A DNA stretch of 64,000 nt from Hyphomicrobiales bacterium (GCA_900469965.1 UBZP01000015.1:50339-114338); one strand, 5' to 3'; shown: positions 9,652-18,432, counted from the first letter of the stretch. A program made the numbers and translations. The notes: generated from the letters alone by a model not told the origin.

Positions 9652-10128
9652 ATGAGCTTGCAGGATCTCGCATGGCTGGCGATGGCGGCCTATGCCGTCC
9701 ATATCCTGGAGGAGCATACGTTCGACTGGCGCAACTGGGCGCGGGGCGTCATCGGGCTGCCGGTCGAGTGGACGGATTTCTACGTCACCAACGCGGTGGT
9801 CATCGCGGTCGGCATCGCTCAGGCGCAACTGGCGCCGACCGTGCCCCTGATCCCGCTGATCTTCGCAGCACTGATGCTGATCAACGCGGTGTTCTTCCAC
9901 ATCCTGCCGGTGATCCGGACGAAGGGGCGCTTCTCGCCGGGGCTCGCGACCGCGGTGGTGCTGTTCCTGCCGCTCGGGACGGCGATCTTCCTGAAGGCGG
10001 CGGAGGAGGGGCGCCTCGACGTCGTGACGGGCCTCTCGGCCTTTCTCGGCGGGGCGCTGCTGATGGCCTATCCGGTGGTGATGCTGCACCTGAAGGCGAG
10101 ACCCTATTTCCGGCAGGCCGAAAAATGA
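9652..10128 (+). CDS. HXXEE-domain membrane protein (158 aa)
   Basis: The sequence contains the eponymous motif HILEE at residues 17-21 inside the first hydrophobic segment. Three or four further hydrophobic stretches suggest an integral membrane protein. TGGAGG lies 5-10 bases before the ATG, a good ribosome site. It sits between the FAD dehydrogenase pair and the Rieske oxygenase on the same strand, so it is probably in that operon. The biochemical role of HXXEE proteins is not established; conserved His and Glu residues in a membrane helix suggest a metal or lipid-phase function. No substrate can be named. Confidence 0.75.
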   Translation: MSLQDLAWLAMAAYAVHILEEHTFDWRNWARGVIGLPVEWTDFYVTNAVVIAVGIAQAQLAPTVPLIPLIFAALMLINAVFFHILPVIRTKGRFSPGLATAVVLFLPLGTAIFLKAAEEGRLDVVTGLSAFLGGALLMAYPVVMLHLKARPYFRQAEK

Positions 10129-10177
10129 CTGTGACTTCCTCCCTCTCGTCTTATTTCTTGTTCCATGGAGCTTTCAG

Positions 10178-11410
10178 GTGATCGTTTCCGATCTCAAGGA
10201 CCTCAATACGCCCTCCGGCGACCGGATCGATCGCCTCGTCGCGGCGCACCGGCCGGGTCACGGCCTCTCGCGTCCGTTCTACCACGACCAGGATATCTAC
10301 GAACGCGACCTGGAGCGGGTCTTCCGCCGGCACTGGCACTGCATCGCCCATGAGAGCGTCATTCCGAACGCCAACGATTTCGAGGTGTTCCGCATGGCCG
10401 ACGAGCAGGTGATCCTGACGCGGCATGCCGACGGCTCGATCCATGCGCTGCTCAACGTCTGCCGCCATCGCGGCGCCGAGGTCTGCACGAAGGACAAGGG
10501 CAATGCGCGGGTCTTCGTCTGCCCCTACCATGCCTGGACCTATTCCAACGACGGCGCCTTGCGCGCCGCCCGGCTGATGCCGAAGGAGTTCAAGCGCGAG
10601 GACCACGGGCTGAAGAAGCTGCACGTGCGGGTGGTCGAGGGGCTGGTGTTCGTCTCGTTCGCGAAGGTGCCGCTCGATTTTGCCGAGGTCGAGCACCTGC
10701 TGCATGCGACCTGCGGCCAATACGGCTGGGGAAACGCGAAGGTCGCGCACCGGGAGAGCTACGCGGTCAGCGCCAACTGGAAGCTCGCCGTCGAGAACTA
10801 TGTCGAGTGCTACCACTGCGGCCCGGCGCATCCGGAATATTCGCAGACGCATGCGCTGGAGCAGCCGCTGCACATGATCGAGGCGATGAACGAGGCGATG
10901 GAAGAGCGCACCTGCGCGCTCGGCATCGAGGTCGGCTCCGGCAATCACTGGCAGACCTCCGAGGGTGGCAAGGAGGCGATCCACGCCTTCCGCTACGCGC
11001 TCTATGACGGGGTCAAGAGCGGCAGCGAGGACGGGGCGGCGGTGGCGCCGCTGATGGGCCGTTTCACCGATTTCGACGGCGGCGTCACCTCGATCCACCT
11101 CGGCGGCACGACCTTCCTCGTCTGCTATCCCGACCACGGCATGATCTACCGCTTCATCCCCAAGACGGCCGAGACCTGCGAGATGGAGCTGATCTGGCTG
11201 GTGGACGGCAAGGCCGAGGCGGGGCGCGACTACGATCTCGACCGGCTGACCTGGCTGTGGAAGGTCACCACCGACGAGGACAAGGCGATCATCGAACACA
11301 CCGCGCGCGGCGTGCGCTCGCACTATTTCGAGCCCGGCCCGATCGCGCCGATGGAGCACAACGAGCTGCGCTACATCGACTGGTATCTGGACGAGATCAG
11401 CCGGGCGTGA
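10178..11410 (+). CDS. Rieske non-haem iron oxygenase, alpha subunit (probable quaternary-amine demethylase/monooxygenase, 410 aa)
   Basis: A Rieske [2Fe-2S] centre is visible as C95-R-H97 and C115-P-Y-H118. The catalytic domain has the mononuclear-iron pattern ENYVECYHCGPAHPEY. The length and motifs resemble glycine betaine (GbcA-type) and proline betaine (Stc2-type) demethylases. These enzymes need an NAD(P)H-dependent ferredoxin reductase partner, and none is encoded nearby. The start is GTG at 10178 with GGAG at 10167-10170; no in-frame ATG fits better. The setting between FAD-GcvT dehydrogenases and an MttB homologue supports N-demethylation of a betaine, but the substrate is inferred. 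Confidence 0.82.
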   Translation: MIVSDLKDLNTPSGDRIDRLVAAHRPGHGLSRPFYHDQDIYERDLERVFRRHWHCIAHESVIPNANDFEVFRMADEQVILTRHADGSIHALLNVCRHRGAEVCTKDKGNARVFVCPYHAWTYSNDGALRAARLMPKEFKREDHGLKKLHVRVVEGLVFVSFAKVPLDFAEVEHLLHATCGQYGWGNAKVAHRESYAVSANWKLAVENYVECYHCGPAHPEYSQTHALEQPLHMIEAMNEAMEERTCALGIEVGSGNHWQTSEGGKEAIHAFRYALYDGVKSGSEDGAAVAPLMGRFTDFDGGVTSIHLGGTTFLVCYPDHGMIYRFIPKTAETCEMELIWLVDGKAEAGRDYDLDRLTWLWKVTTDEDKAIIEHTARGVRSHYFEPGPIAPMEHNELRYIDWYLDEISRA

Positions 11411-11777
11411 GGGGGGGTGGGTGATGAGGAACTCCTGGATTTGACCGCGGGCAGCCTCCTCAGCCACCGTCACCCCGGACTTGATCCGGGGTCCAGCCAC
11501 GCCGCGTCGGCGGCGTGAGGGAGTGCACCTTCCGCGCGCAAGGACTTGCGCGCGCTGGATGCCGGATCAAGTCCGGCATGACGGTGGTTGAGGGGCGCGG
11601 CACCAAATGGTGACGTGGTCCTCGTTGGGAAGGCCGGCCTGCGTGCCGGTGGTCGTCGATGGGTGTCCAAGGCCGATGAGAATGGAATCGAATCAACGGA
11701 CTACGCAGAAAGATTGAAGTTCCGAATCTGCTTTCGCACCGGTCGGTCGCGCAAAGCCGCAGCATGTGGAGGGCGCA
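11411..11777. other. 367-bp intergenic stretch between the Rieske and MttB-like genes
   Basis: No gene is seen here. The central part is the palindrome-rich repeat at 11469-11584. The last 130 bases (about 11650-11770) are AT-richer and would hold the MttB promoter if the gene is transcribed separately. GGAGGG at 11768-11773 is the ribosome site for the MttB gene. Confidence 0.6.
11469..11584. repeat. Dispersed palindromic intergenic repeat, copy 1
   Basis: The element begins GTCACCCCGGACTTGATCCG and ends GCCGGATCAAGTCCGGCATG followed by ACGG, giving it inverted CCGGACTTGATCCGG-like ends. Its last 51 bases (11534-11584) are identical to 40184-40234, and the whole unit is recognisable again at 40121-40234. 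Such units are common between genes in rhizobia. Confidence 0.8.
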
Positions 11778-13322
11778 ATGAGCATAGCCGAAGCAACCCA
11801 GACGTCGAGGCGCGCCGGCGGGCGGGCTGCCCGCGTCGCCATGCGGGCAGCGCCGCTGGCGGAGAACGTCCGTCCGGTTCGCCCGGGGCTTTCGGGCGGG
11901 CAGTACAAGCCGCTGACGGAGGCCGGCGTGCGCCGCATCCACGAGGCGGCACTCGATGCGCTGGAGAACATCGGCCTTGCGAATGCGCCGAAGTCCGGCA
12001 TCGAGATCATGACGGGGGCCGGCGCGATCCTCGGCGAGGACGGGCGCATCCGCTTCCCCCGCGCGCTGGTCGAGGACATGCTGGCGGTCGCCGCGCGCGA
12101 CATCACGCTCTACGGCCGCGATCCGAAATACGATCTCGAACTGACCGGTACACGGGTCTACTACGGCACCGCGGGTGCTGCGGTGCACATCGTCGACGTG
12201 GAGAAGCGGGAGTACCGCGAATCCACGGCGAAGGACCTCTTCAACGCGGCGCAGCTCGTCCATCATCTCGACAATGTGCACTTCTTCCAGCGGGCGATGG
12301 TCTGCCGCGACGTGGCCGACAACTTCCTGATGGACATCAACACGCTCTACGGCTGCTGCGCCGGCACCTCCAAGCATGTCGGCACGAGTTTCTCCGATCC
12401 GTCGCATGTCGCCGGCTGCTTCGACCTGATCCACATGATGGCGGGCGGTGAGGACCGGTGGCGGGCGCGGCCGTTCGTGTCGAACTCCAACTGCTTCGTC
12501 GTGCCACCGATGAAGTTCGCCGAGGAGAGCTGCATCACCATGGAGGCCTGCATCCGTGCCGGCATGCCGATCCTGCTGCTATCGGCGGGGCAGGCCGGTG
12601 CGACAGCGCCGGCACCGCTGGCGACTGCGATCGTGCAGGCCGTGGCGGAGTGCCTGGCGGGCGTCGTCTACGTCAACGCCATGGCGCCCGGCCATCCGGC
12701 GATCTTCGGCACCTGGCCGTTCGTCTCGGACCTGCGCACCGGTGCGATGTCCGGCGGCTCGGGAGAGCAGGCGCTGTTGACGGCCGGCTGCGCGCAGATG
12801 CACCAGTTCTACCGCCTGCCGGGCGGGGCGGCGGCGGGGATCGCCGATTCCAAGCTGCCCGACATGCAGGCCGGCTGGGAGCAGGCGATCTCGAATGTGA
12901 TGGCAGGTCTGTCCGGCCTCAACATGGTCTACGAGGCGGTCGGCATGCATGCCTCGCTGCTCGGCTTCTGCCTGGAGAGCCTGGTGCTGGGCGACGACCT
13001 GCTCGGCCAGGTGCAGCGCTGCGTGCGCGGCATCGACGTCACCGAGGATTCGGTCTCGCTGGAGACGATGCGATCGGTGTGCATCGACGGGCCGGGGCAT
13101 TATCTCGGTGATCCGCAGACGCTGTCGCTGATGCAGACCGAATACGTCTATCCGGCCGTGGCCGACCGCACGAGCCCGAAGGAATGGGCGGAAATCGGCC
13201 GGCCGGACCTCGTCGCCAAGGCGATCGAGCGGAAGAACCGCATTCTCGCCGATGCCGGCGGCCCGCTGTTCGACCCCGAGATCGACCGGGCGGTGCGGGA
13301 GAAGTTCAGGATCTATTTCTGA
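11778..13322 (+). CDS. Trimethylamine methyltransferase (MttB) family protein, non-pyrrolysine type (514 aa)
   Basis: The protein resembles the MttB superfamily along its whole length, with an N-terminal 'LTEAGVRRIHEAALDALENI' segment and glycine-rich barrel motifs such as LLSAGQAGATAPAP. The frame has no internal amber codon, so unlike archaeal MttB it does not use pyrrolysine; such members include glycine betaine:corrinoid methyltransferases. A GTG at 11766 is possible, but GGAGGG at 11768-11773 places the start at ATG 11778. No corrinoid protein (MttC-like) or corrinoid-activating protein is encoded in the window, so the methyl acceptor is unclear. Its place next to betaine-demethylation genes suggests a methylated-amine substrate (inference). 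Confidence 0.82.
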   Translation: MSIAEATQTSRRAGGRAARVAMRAAPLAENVRPVRPGLSGGQYKPLTEAGVRRIHEAALDALENIGLANAPKSGIEIMTGAGAILGEDGRIRFPRALVEDMLAVAARDITLYGRDPKYDLELTGTRVYYGTAGAAVHIVDVEKREYRESTAKDLFNAAQLVHHLDNVHFFQRAMVCRDVADNFLMDINTLYGCCAGTSKHVGTSFSDPSHVAGCFDLIHMMAGGEDRWRARPFVSNSNCFVVPPMKFAEESCITMEACIRAGMPILLLSAGQAGATAPAPLATAIVQAVAECLAGVVYVNAMAPGHPAIFGTWPFVSDLRTGAMSGGSGEQALLTAGCAQMHQFYRLPGGAAAGIADSKLPDMQAGWEQAISNVMAGLSGLNMVYEAVGMHASLLGFCLESLVLGDDLLGQVQRCVRGIDVTEDSVSLETMRSVCIDGPGHYLGDPQTLSLMQTEYVYPAVADRTSPKEWAEIGRPDLVAKAIERKNRILADAGGPLFDPEIDRAVREKFRIYF

Positions 13323-13359
13323 GCGGGACGCCGGGATCGATTGCGCCTTCGCGCCGATC

Positions 13360-13881
13360 TCATTGCGGCGGCAGCGATCGGGCGAGCGCGCGCACGTCGC
13401 TGACCGTCCAGGTCCATTGCGGTTCGGTGATCTGCAGCAGGTCGCTGCCGGTGAAGACGACGAAGGTGGTGAAGGGCTGGCTTTCGCCGGGAAGCACGCG
13501 GGCGACGATCAGGGCGGTATCGGTGCCGACCGGTCTGCAGGCGCCCGCCGGGCAGTTCGCAAGCGTGATGCTGAGGCGCATCGACTGCAACGTGGCGGCG
13601 CTGTTGTTGGTGATCGTGCCGGTGACGCGGTAGCTCGTCACCGGCTGGCCGACGGTGAACTGCATCTGCGAGAGCACGATCTCTTCCGGCGCGATGACGT
13701 TGCGCGGGGCGACCGGCTCCGGCACGACGGTGCGGCTGTCGGCGAGCCAGATCACGGCCGCTGCGGCGAGGCCGATCGCGACGGTGATCGTCAGCACCGG
13801 CTCGACCCAGCTCTGGAAGCGCTTGTAGCGCAAGGCGAGATAGAGCGTGGCGACTGCGACGACAGCGAATGCCCAGACCAT
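13360..13881 (-). CDS. Hypothetical membrane-anchored protein with C-terminal beta-type domain (173 aa)
   Basis: Two N-terminal transmembrane helices (about 1-20 and 33-53) precede a soluble domain. This domain has the pattern 'VTSYRVTGTITNNSAATL...MRLSITLANCP', reminiscent of FxLYD/LEA-like beta sandwiches, and a CPAGAC cysteine pair. The start is set at ATG 13881 because AGGAGG is positioned 7-12 bases before it. An in-frame upstream extension to 13944 lacks a ribosome site. The gene converges on the MttB gene with a 37-bp gap. Function is unknown; the soluble domain is probably periplasmic. Confidence 0.6.
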   Translation of the reverse strand: MVWAFAVVAVATLYLALRYKRFQSWVEPVLTITVAIGLAAAAVIWLADSRTVVPEPVAPRNVIAPEEIVLSQMQFTVGQPVTSYRVTGTITNNSAATLQSMRLSITLANCPAGACRPVGTDTALIVARVLPGESQPFTTFVVFTGSDLLQITEPQWTWTVSDVRALARSLPPQ

Positions 13882-14106
13882 CAAGATCCTCCTCGCCATC
13901 CATATAGCGTGGCGGGCGCGAAGCCAAAAGGCCTGCGCAACCATTCACTTGGGGATGGGTAGGTGTGGGGTGGGGCCCTGCCGAGGGTTCCGGTCCGCCG
14001 TCGGCCTTTTCGCAAAGCTGTGATCGGCTCGCGGCACCGGCGGCGAGGATCCGTCCGCACCGACCCGACCCCGGCGAGTGGGCGTCTGTGGTCGGTGTCA
14101 GCCGCC

Positions 14107-14160
14107 CCCTCATCCGGTCCTTCGCGCCACTTTCTTCTCGAGGGGCGGAGAAGAGGGGAC
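14107..14160. repeat. Partial RIME-like palindrome
   Basis: CCCTCATCCGG at 14107-14117 and a degenerate CTTCTCGAGGGGCGGAGAAG hairpin resemble one half of the RIME elements at 4380 and 50209. It lies just downstream of the stop of the siderophore-binding protein gene (14166, minus strand) and may serve as its transcript end. The right half is missing. Confidence 0.45.
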
Positions 14161-14165
14161 AGCCG

Positions 14166-15266
14166 TTACTTCAGGCTGATCCAGTAGGCGCCTTCGAAGG
14201 GGACGGCGGCGAAGCGGGTGTTGATCTCGTCCAGCGTCTTTTCCGGGTCGACGTCGGCAAAGACGTCCGGCCGCAGCCAGTGGGCGAAGGCCTCGGCGGC
14301 GAGGATGTTCAGCGGCACGGCGTTGAAGAAGTTCCACAGGCCGTAGACGCGGCCGTTCTTGATGGCGGCGAGATCGGCCAGGATCGGCCGCTCGGTCGCC
14401 TTCTGCAGCGTCTGCCGTGCCTCCTCTGCCGGAACGCCGGGGCCGATGGAGAAGGCGCTGTAGGTGCCGCCCGGCGAGGCGGTGGCGACATAGGCTTCCG
14501 GGTTGGCGGCGATCAGGTATTCGATGCTGACGATGCCGCCCTGGCGGGGCAGGTCGGAGGCGATGTTGCGGCTGCCGGTCAGCCCGATGAATTCGCCCAG
14601 TCCGCCGACCCCGTAGGCGTAGCAGCAGCCCTGGTCGTTCGGAAAGGCGTCCATGAGCACGGTCGGTCCGGGCTCCGGCGTCGCCGCCACGCGCTCGCGG
14701 ATCACCTTCAGGTGCTCTTCGTAGAAGCTCGCGAAGGCTTCCGCCTGCTCGTCGCGCTCCAGCACGCGGCCGAGCAGGCGCATGTTGTCCGGCGTGTTCT
14801 TCAGGGGATCGCTGTTGAAATCGACGACGATGACCGGCACGTCGATCTGTTCGAGATAGGCGATCGCCTGCTTGCCGAGGTCGGTATCGGCCTGCCAGTT
14901 GGCGAGGATGGCGAGATCGGCCTTCAGGGACAGGATCGTCTCGAAGGAAAAGCCGTTGCCGGTGCCGTCGCCGATCAGCGGCACGTCGGCGATCTTCGGG
15001 AATTTTTCGCGGAAGGCCTCGTAGATCGCCGGATTGTCGCCCTTCATGTCGCCGGCCCAGCCGGCCAGCAGGCTGACGGGATCCGGATGGATGAGCGACA
15101 GCGCCACGAGATTGAAGCCGCTGCCGAGCAAGATCGCTTCCGGCTTCCTTTCGATCGTGACCTCGCGGCCGAGCGCGTCGGTGACCGTCAGGGGGAAACG
15201 CCCGTCGGCCAGGCTGGCGCCGGCGGACAGCAGGAGGCCGGTGAGAAGAACGAGAATGCGCAACAC
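14166..15266 (-). CDS. Iron-siderophore ABC transporter periplasmic binding protein (366 aa)
   Basis: The signal peptide runs through LRILVLLTGLLLSAGASLAD. A TroA/FecB-type substrate-binding fold follows ('VTDALGREVTIERKPEAILL', later 'DVPVIVVDFNSDPLKN'). The gene starts at GTG 15266, one base after the stop of the fhuF-like gene (TGA at 15270-15268), with GAGGAA upstream; the reading frame further upstream is arginine-rich antisense noise. It would deliver ferric siderophore from the TonB receptor to an inner-membrane permease. No cognate permease or ATPase gene is present in the window, so these must be encoded elsewhere. Confidence 0.85.
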   Translation of the reverse strand: MLRILVLLTGLLLSAGASLADGRFPLTVTDALGREVTIERKPEAILLGSGFNLVALSLIHPDPVSLLAGWAGDMKGDNPAIYEAFREKFPKIADVPLIGDGTGNGFSFETILSLKADLAILANWQADTDLGKQAIAYLEQIDVPVIVVDFNSDPLKNTPDNMRLLGRVLERDEQAEAFASFYEEHLKVIRERVAATPEPGPTVLMDAFPNDQGCCYAYGVGGLGEFIGLTGSRNIASDLPRQGGIVSIEYLIAANPEAYVATASPGGTYSAFSIGPGVPAEEARQTLQKATERPILADLAAIKNGRVYGLWNFFNAVPLNILAAEAFAHWLRPDVFADVDPEKTLDEINTRFAAVPFEGAYWISLK

Positions 15267-15267
15267 G

Positions 15268-16077
15268 TCAATGCTTCCTCTGGTCGGGCAGGGCGCACAG
15301 CTCGCCGCAGCTCGGAATGCCCGGCAGGAGGTAGCGCAGGCAGCAGACCTTCCGGCGGCACTGGACCTGCCCCTCCGCCAGTTCATGGCGCAGCGAGCCG
15401 TGGAAGGGATTGGGCGAACCGTCGGCGAAGGTCTTTTCCTCGAACAGCGCGCGCGCCGTCCACTCGTCCGGCGCCCGCTGCGCGTCGCCTCCGGCCTCGC
15501 CGGTCGCCGGCGAAGCTGCGCGCGACACAGGCTCCGTCGCGTTGATCGCATAGTCGATGTAGACCGCAGCGTTGTTCCAGCCGAGCTTGGGGGCCATGCC
15601 GCCGAACCGCTTCAGGTGGGCCACGACCTCGCCGAGGTGCGCCGATACCAGCGGCCTGACCAGCTCGAGGGGCGTATCGTCCTCGCACCAGTCGCCGGTG
15701 CGGGGCAGGCCGAAGGCCCGCGGCAGGCCGTCGTCGGCAAGCGCGATGGTCATGTCGTCGACGGCGATCGGAAGGGCGAGGTCCGCCCGGCGCGCCACGA
15801 TGTAGGGGATCGAAAGCGCGGAGAAATAGTAGAGAGACCAGTAGGACGCCACCGCCCGGCGGTCGACGCCGTGGGTCTGGGCATAGGTGTCGAGGCCGGT
15901 CGCAAAGGTGCCGCTCTCGAAGAAGTCGCGGATGGGCATGGCATTGTCGAGGTCCGACGAGAGCATCATCTTCTCGCCGCACCAGGCATGCTCGCCCGAA
16001 AAGACCGCCCTCAGGCCTTGCGGCCCGAAGACGGTCTCGTCAGCCCTGGGAGGGGTTGCGTCCAACGGTGTCACCAC
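15268..16077 (-). CDS. fhuF: FhuF-like siderophore-iron reductase (269 aa)
   Basis: The C-terminus has the cysteine cluster CCLRYLLPGIPSCGELC (about residues 245-261), which corresponds to the CC-x10-C-xn-C [2Fe-2S] ligand set of FhuF. Here the last pair is spaced by three residues, whereas in E. coli FhuF it is two. The family reduces ferric siderophores in the cytosol to release Fe(II). Start codons GTG 16077 or GTG 16074 overlap the TonB-receptor stop (TGA at 16073-16071). This and the 1-base spacing to the binding-protein gene define a tight three-gene operon. Regulation by the IRO box at 18332 is inferred. Confidence 0.8.
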   Translation of the reverse strand: MVTPLDATPPRADETVFGPQGLRAVFSGEHAWCGEKMMLSSDLDNAMPIRDFFESGTFATGLDTYAQTHGVDRRAVASYWSLYYFSALSIPYIVARRADLALPIAVDDMTIALADDGLPRAFGLPRTGDWCEDDTPLELVRPLVSAHLGEVVAHLKRFGGMAPKLGWNNAAVYIDYAINATEPVSRAASPATGEAGGDAQRAPDEWTARALFEEKTFADGSPNPFHGSLRHELAEGQVQCRRKVCCLRYLLPGIPSCGELCALPDQRKH

Positions 16078-18257
16078 GTGTATTTGAGCGAGCCGATGAT
16101 CGTCCGGCCCTGGTCCTTGTAGCAGAAGCCGGCCGAGCAGACCGGGTCGCGGCGATCGAAGATGTTGGTGGCGTTCACCTGCAGGGCCAGCCCTTCCATC
16201 TTCTTGTCGATCGCGGCGAAGTCGTAGCGGAGGGCCGCGTCGAACAGGACGCGCGAGCCGTTCTCCATGGTGTTCTCGTCATTGCCGTAGCTGGCGCCGA
16301 TGAAGCGCGCGCCGCCGCCGAGGCCGAGGCCGTCCAGGGCGGTGTCCTCGGGCATCGTGTAGAAGGCCCAGAGGGCTGCCTGATGGCGCGGCACCGAGGA
16401 AACGTCGTTGTCGACCGTGCCGGCCGGACCCTCGATGATCTTCATCTGGGTGTAGGAGTAGGAGGCGGTGAGCGACAGGCTGTTATCGAGGCTGGTGTTG
16501 GCCTCGAACTCGAAGCCGCGCGAGCGCAGCTTGCCGCGCTGGACCTGGATGTTGGCCGGGCCGGTCGGCAGGTCGACGACTTCGTAGTAGAGGCCGTTCT
16601 CCTGGTCGATGTTGAACATCGCGGCCGTCAGCATGGTGTTGCTGTTGGGCAGCAGATACTTGACGCCGATTTCCTCCTGCTCGCTCTCGGTCGGCTTGAA
16701 GGGGGCGTCGGTCTCCTGGTTGAAGCCGGCATTCGGCGAGAACGCGGTCGAATAGCTGGCATAGGGGGCGAGGCCGAAATCGAACTCGTAGGTGAGGCCG
16801 ACGCGCTTGGAGAAGGCGCGGTCGCTCTGGTCGAGCTCGGTGACCGTGCCGCCGACGAGATCGGTGCTGTCGGTGTCGGTGGAGACCCAGTCGTAGCGGC
16901 CGCCGAGCGTCAAGGTCCAGGCGTCGTAGCGGATCTGGTCCTGGATGTAGGTGCCGACCTGCCACTGGTCCTGGTCGACGCGCTCGGTATAGGGAATGCG
17001 ATCCATCGGCTCGCCGCGGTCGGGATCGTTGGTGTCGAGCGGCGGCGAGACGCCATAGCCGTTGAGCGACTTGTAGCGCAGCTTCATCAGGTCGAGGCCG
17101 GTCAGCAGCGTATGGCTGAAGGCGCCGGTGTCGAACTCGGAGACGAGCTGGTTGTCGATCACGATGGCGGAAAGCCGCTCCTCGAAGGAGCCGGCGCTCC
17201 GGTCGATCAGCGTCGGGTCATCGGCGTTCGGGGCATAGGCGAAGGCCCAGTCCGCATTGGTGTCGAGCGTCGAGGCGCGCACGTTCTGGCGGAAGGTGAA
17301 GGTCTCGTTGAAGCGGTGCTCGAATTCGTAGCCGATGCGGCCCTGGTTCTGGACCGAATCGTTGAATGCCGGGTTGCCGGCGAAGAAGTCCGTCACCTCG
17401 CCGGTGGTGGTGTCGTAGTAGTAGGCCGCGGTGCCGCCGGTCTTGATGCGCGCGTATTCGCCGAGCACGGTCAGGCGGGTGTCCTCGTCCGGCTTCCAGG
17501 TCAGCGCCGGGGCGATGTAGATGCGGTCGTCGGGCACGCCCGGCTGTTCGGTGTCGGCGGTGCGGGCCAGACCCGTCAGGCGATAGTAGACCGGGTCGGT
17601 GTCGTTGATCGGGCCGGACAGGTCGAACTGGCCCTGGTAGCGGTTGTGGGTGCCGTACTGGACCTCGACCTCGTGCTGGGCCTCTTCGGTCGGCCGCTTG
17701 GTGACGAGGTTGTAGAGACCGCCGGCACCGGAGGCGCCGTAGAGGGCGGAGGAGGGGCCGCGCAGGATGGAGACGCCCTCGAGGCCGTAGGGCTCGGTCT
17801 TGTAGAGCGAGGAGCCGGCGCCCGGCTGGCGCAGGTTGTCGCGGAACACGCCGTTATAGGTAACGTCGAAGCCGCGCACGGTGAAGGAATCGAAGCGCGG
17901 GTCGAAACCGTAGGCGGTCGTGCGGGTGCTGGGGGTATAGGCCAGCACTTCCAGCAGCGTCTGCGGGTTGCGGTCCTTCATCTGCGCCTCGGTGACCGTG
18001 GAGACCGATTGCGGCGTCTGCAGGAACGGCGTGTCGACCTTGGCGCCGGTGGCGCTGCTCTTGCCGACATAGCCGTCGGCGGTGATGACGCCGCCGCTGC
18101 CGCCGTCGACGATGATCTCCTCCAGCGTCGTCGTGCCCTCCGTGGACGTCGCCGCCGCCTGGTCCTGGGCGCGGGCGGCGATGGACAGGGTCAGGAGCGA
18201 GGTGCCGGCAAGGGCGAGGACGAGCGTACGGCGGAGCGGGGAGGAGGTCAGGGGCAT
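16071..18257 (-). CDS. TonB-dependent ferric-siderophore outer-membrane receptor (728 aa)
   Basis: There is a Sec signal peptide ending ...SIAARAQ, then a TonB-box-like segment (TLEEIIVDG). The plug domain has 'VDTPFLQTPQSVSTVTEAQM' and 'GVSILRGPSSALYGASGAGG', typical of the siderophore-receptor subfamily. The beta barrel closes with a C-terminal tryptophan (YTW). The length suits FhuA/FoxA-like receptors. It is the first gene of the operon with fhuF and the binding protein. Upstream lies a TGA-N9-TCA iron box. The transported siderophore cannot be named; hydroxamates are likely because FhuF is linked (inference). Confidence 0.92.
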   Translation of the reverse strand: MPLTSSPLRRTLVLALAGTSLLTLSIAARAQDQAAATSTEGTTTLEEIIVDGGSGGVITADGYVGKSSATGAKVDTPFLQTPQSVSTVTEAQMKDRNPQTLLEVLAYTPSTRTTAYGFDPRFDSFTVRGFDVTYNGVFRDNLRQPGAGSSLYKTEPYGLEGVSILRGPSSALYGASGAGGLYNLVTKRPTEEAQHEVEVQYGTHNRYQGQFDLSGPINDTDPVYYRLTGLARTADTEQPGVPDDRIYIAPALTWKPDEDTRLTVLGEYARIKTGGTAAYYYDTTTGEVTDFFAGNPAFNDSVQNQGRIGYEFEHRFNETFTFRQNVRASTLDTNADWAFAYAPNADDPTLIDRSAGSFEERLSAIVIDNQLVSEFDTGAFSHTLLTGLDLMKLRYKSLNGYGVSPPLDTNDPDRGEPMDRIPYTERVDQDQWQVGTYIQDQIRYDAWTLTLGGRYDWVSTDTDSTDLVGGTVTELDQSDRAFSKRVGLTYEFDFGLAPYASYSTAFSPNAGFNQETDAPFKPTESEQEEIGVKYLLPNSNTMLTAAMFNIDQENGLYYEVVDLPTGPANIQVQRGKLRSRGFEFEANTSLDNSLSLTASYSYTQMKIIEGPAGTVDNDVSSVPRHQAALWAFYTMPEDTALDGLGLGGGARFIGASYGNDENTMENGSRVLFDAALRYDFAAIDKKMEGLALQVNATNIFDRRDPVCSAGFCYKDQGRTIIGSLKYTW

Positions 18258-18331
18258 CGAAGGTCTCGTGATGTTACTAGGTCGATAACCGGACTGTTCT
18301 CATCATGTTTTTGCGATGCGCAAGAAATATA

Positions 18332-18346
18332 TGATAAATTATGTCA
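18332..18346. promoter_or_regulatory. Iron-responsive (IRO/RirA-type) operator TGA-N9-TCA
   Basis: TGATAAATTATGTCA at 18332-18346 fits the rhizobial iron-responsive-operator consensus TGA-N9-TCA, and one extra base on each side extends it to ATGA/TCAT. It lies in an AT-rich stretch about 75 bases upstream of the TonB-receptor start. RirA would repress the siderophore operon under iron sufficiency (established for rhizobia; inferred here). Confidence 0.7.
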
Positions 18347-18432
18347 TGTTTCGGACATTGTTGCCCTCATGCAACGGAAATGACCGCCATGGTGGTGGCG
18401 ATACTCGAAGCTCTACGATGGCGCGTGCCCGG

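Noticed and set aside
6884..9655. 923-codon frame overlapping the second FAD-GcvT gene
   Set aside because: Arginine-rich out-of-frame translation of the same DNA; the in-frame 815-aa protein has all family motifs and a coupled start.
11778..13322. Possible pyrrolysine-containing methyltransferase
   Set aside because: No in-frame TAG codon is present, so it belongs to the non-pyrrolysine MttB branch.
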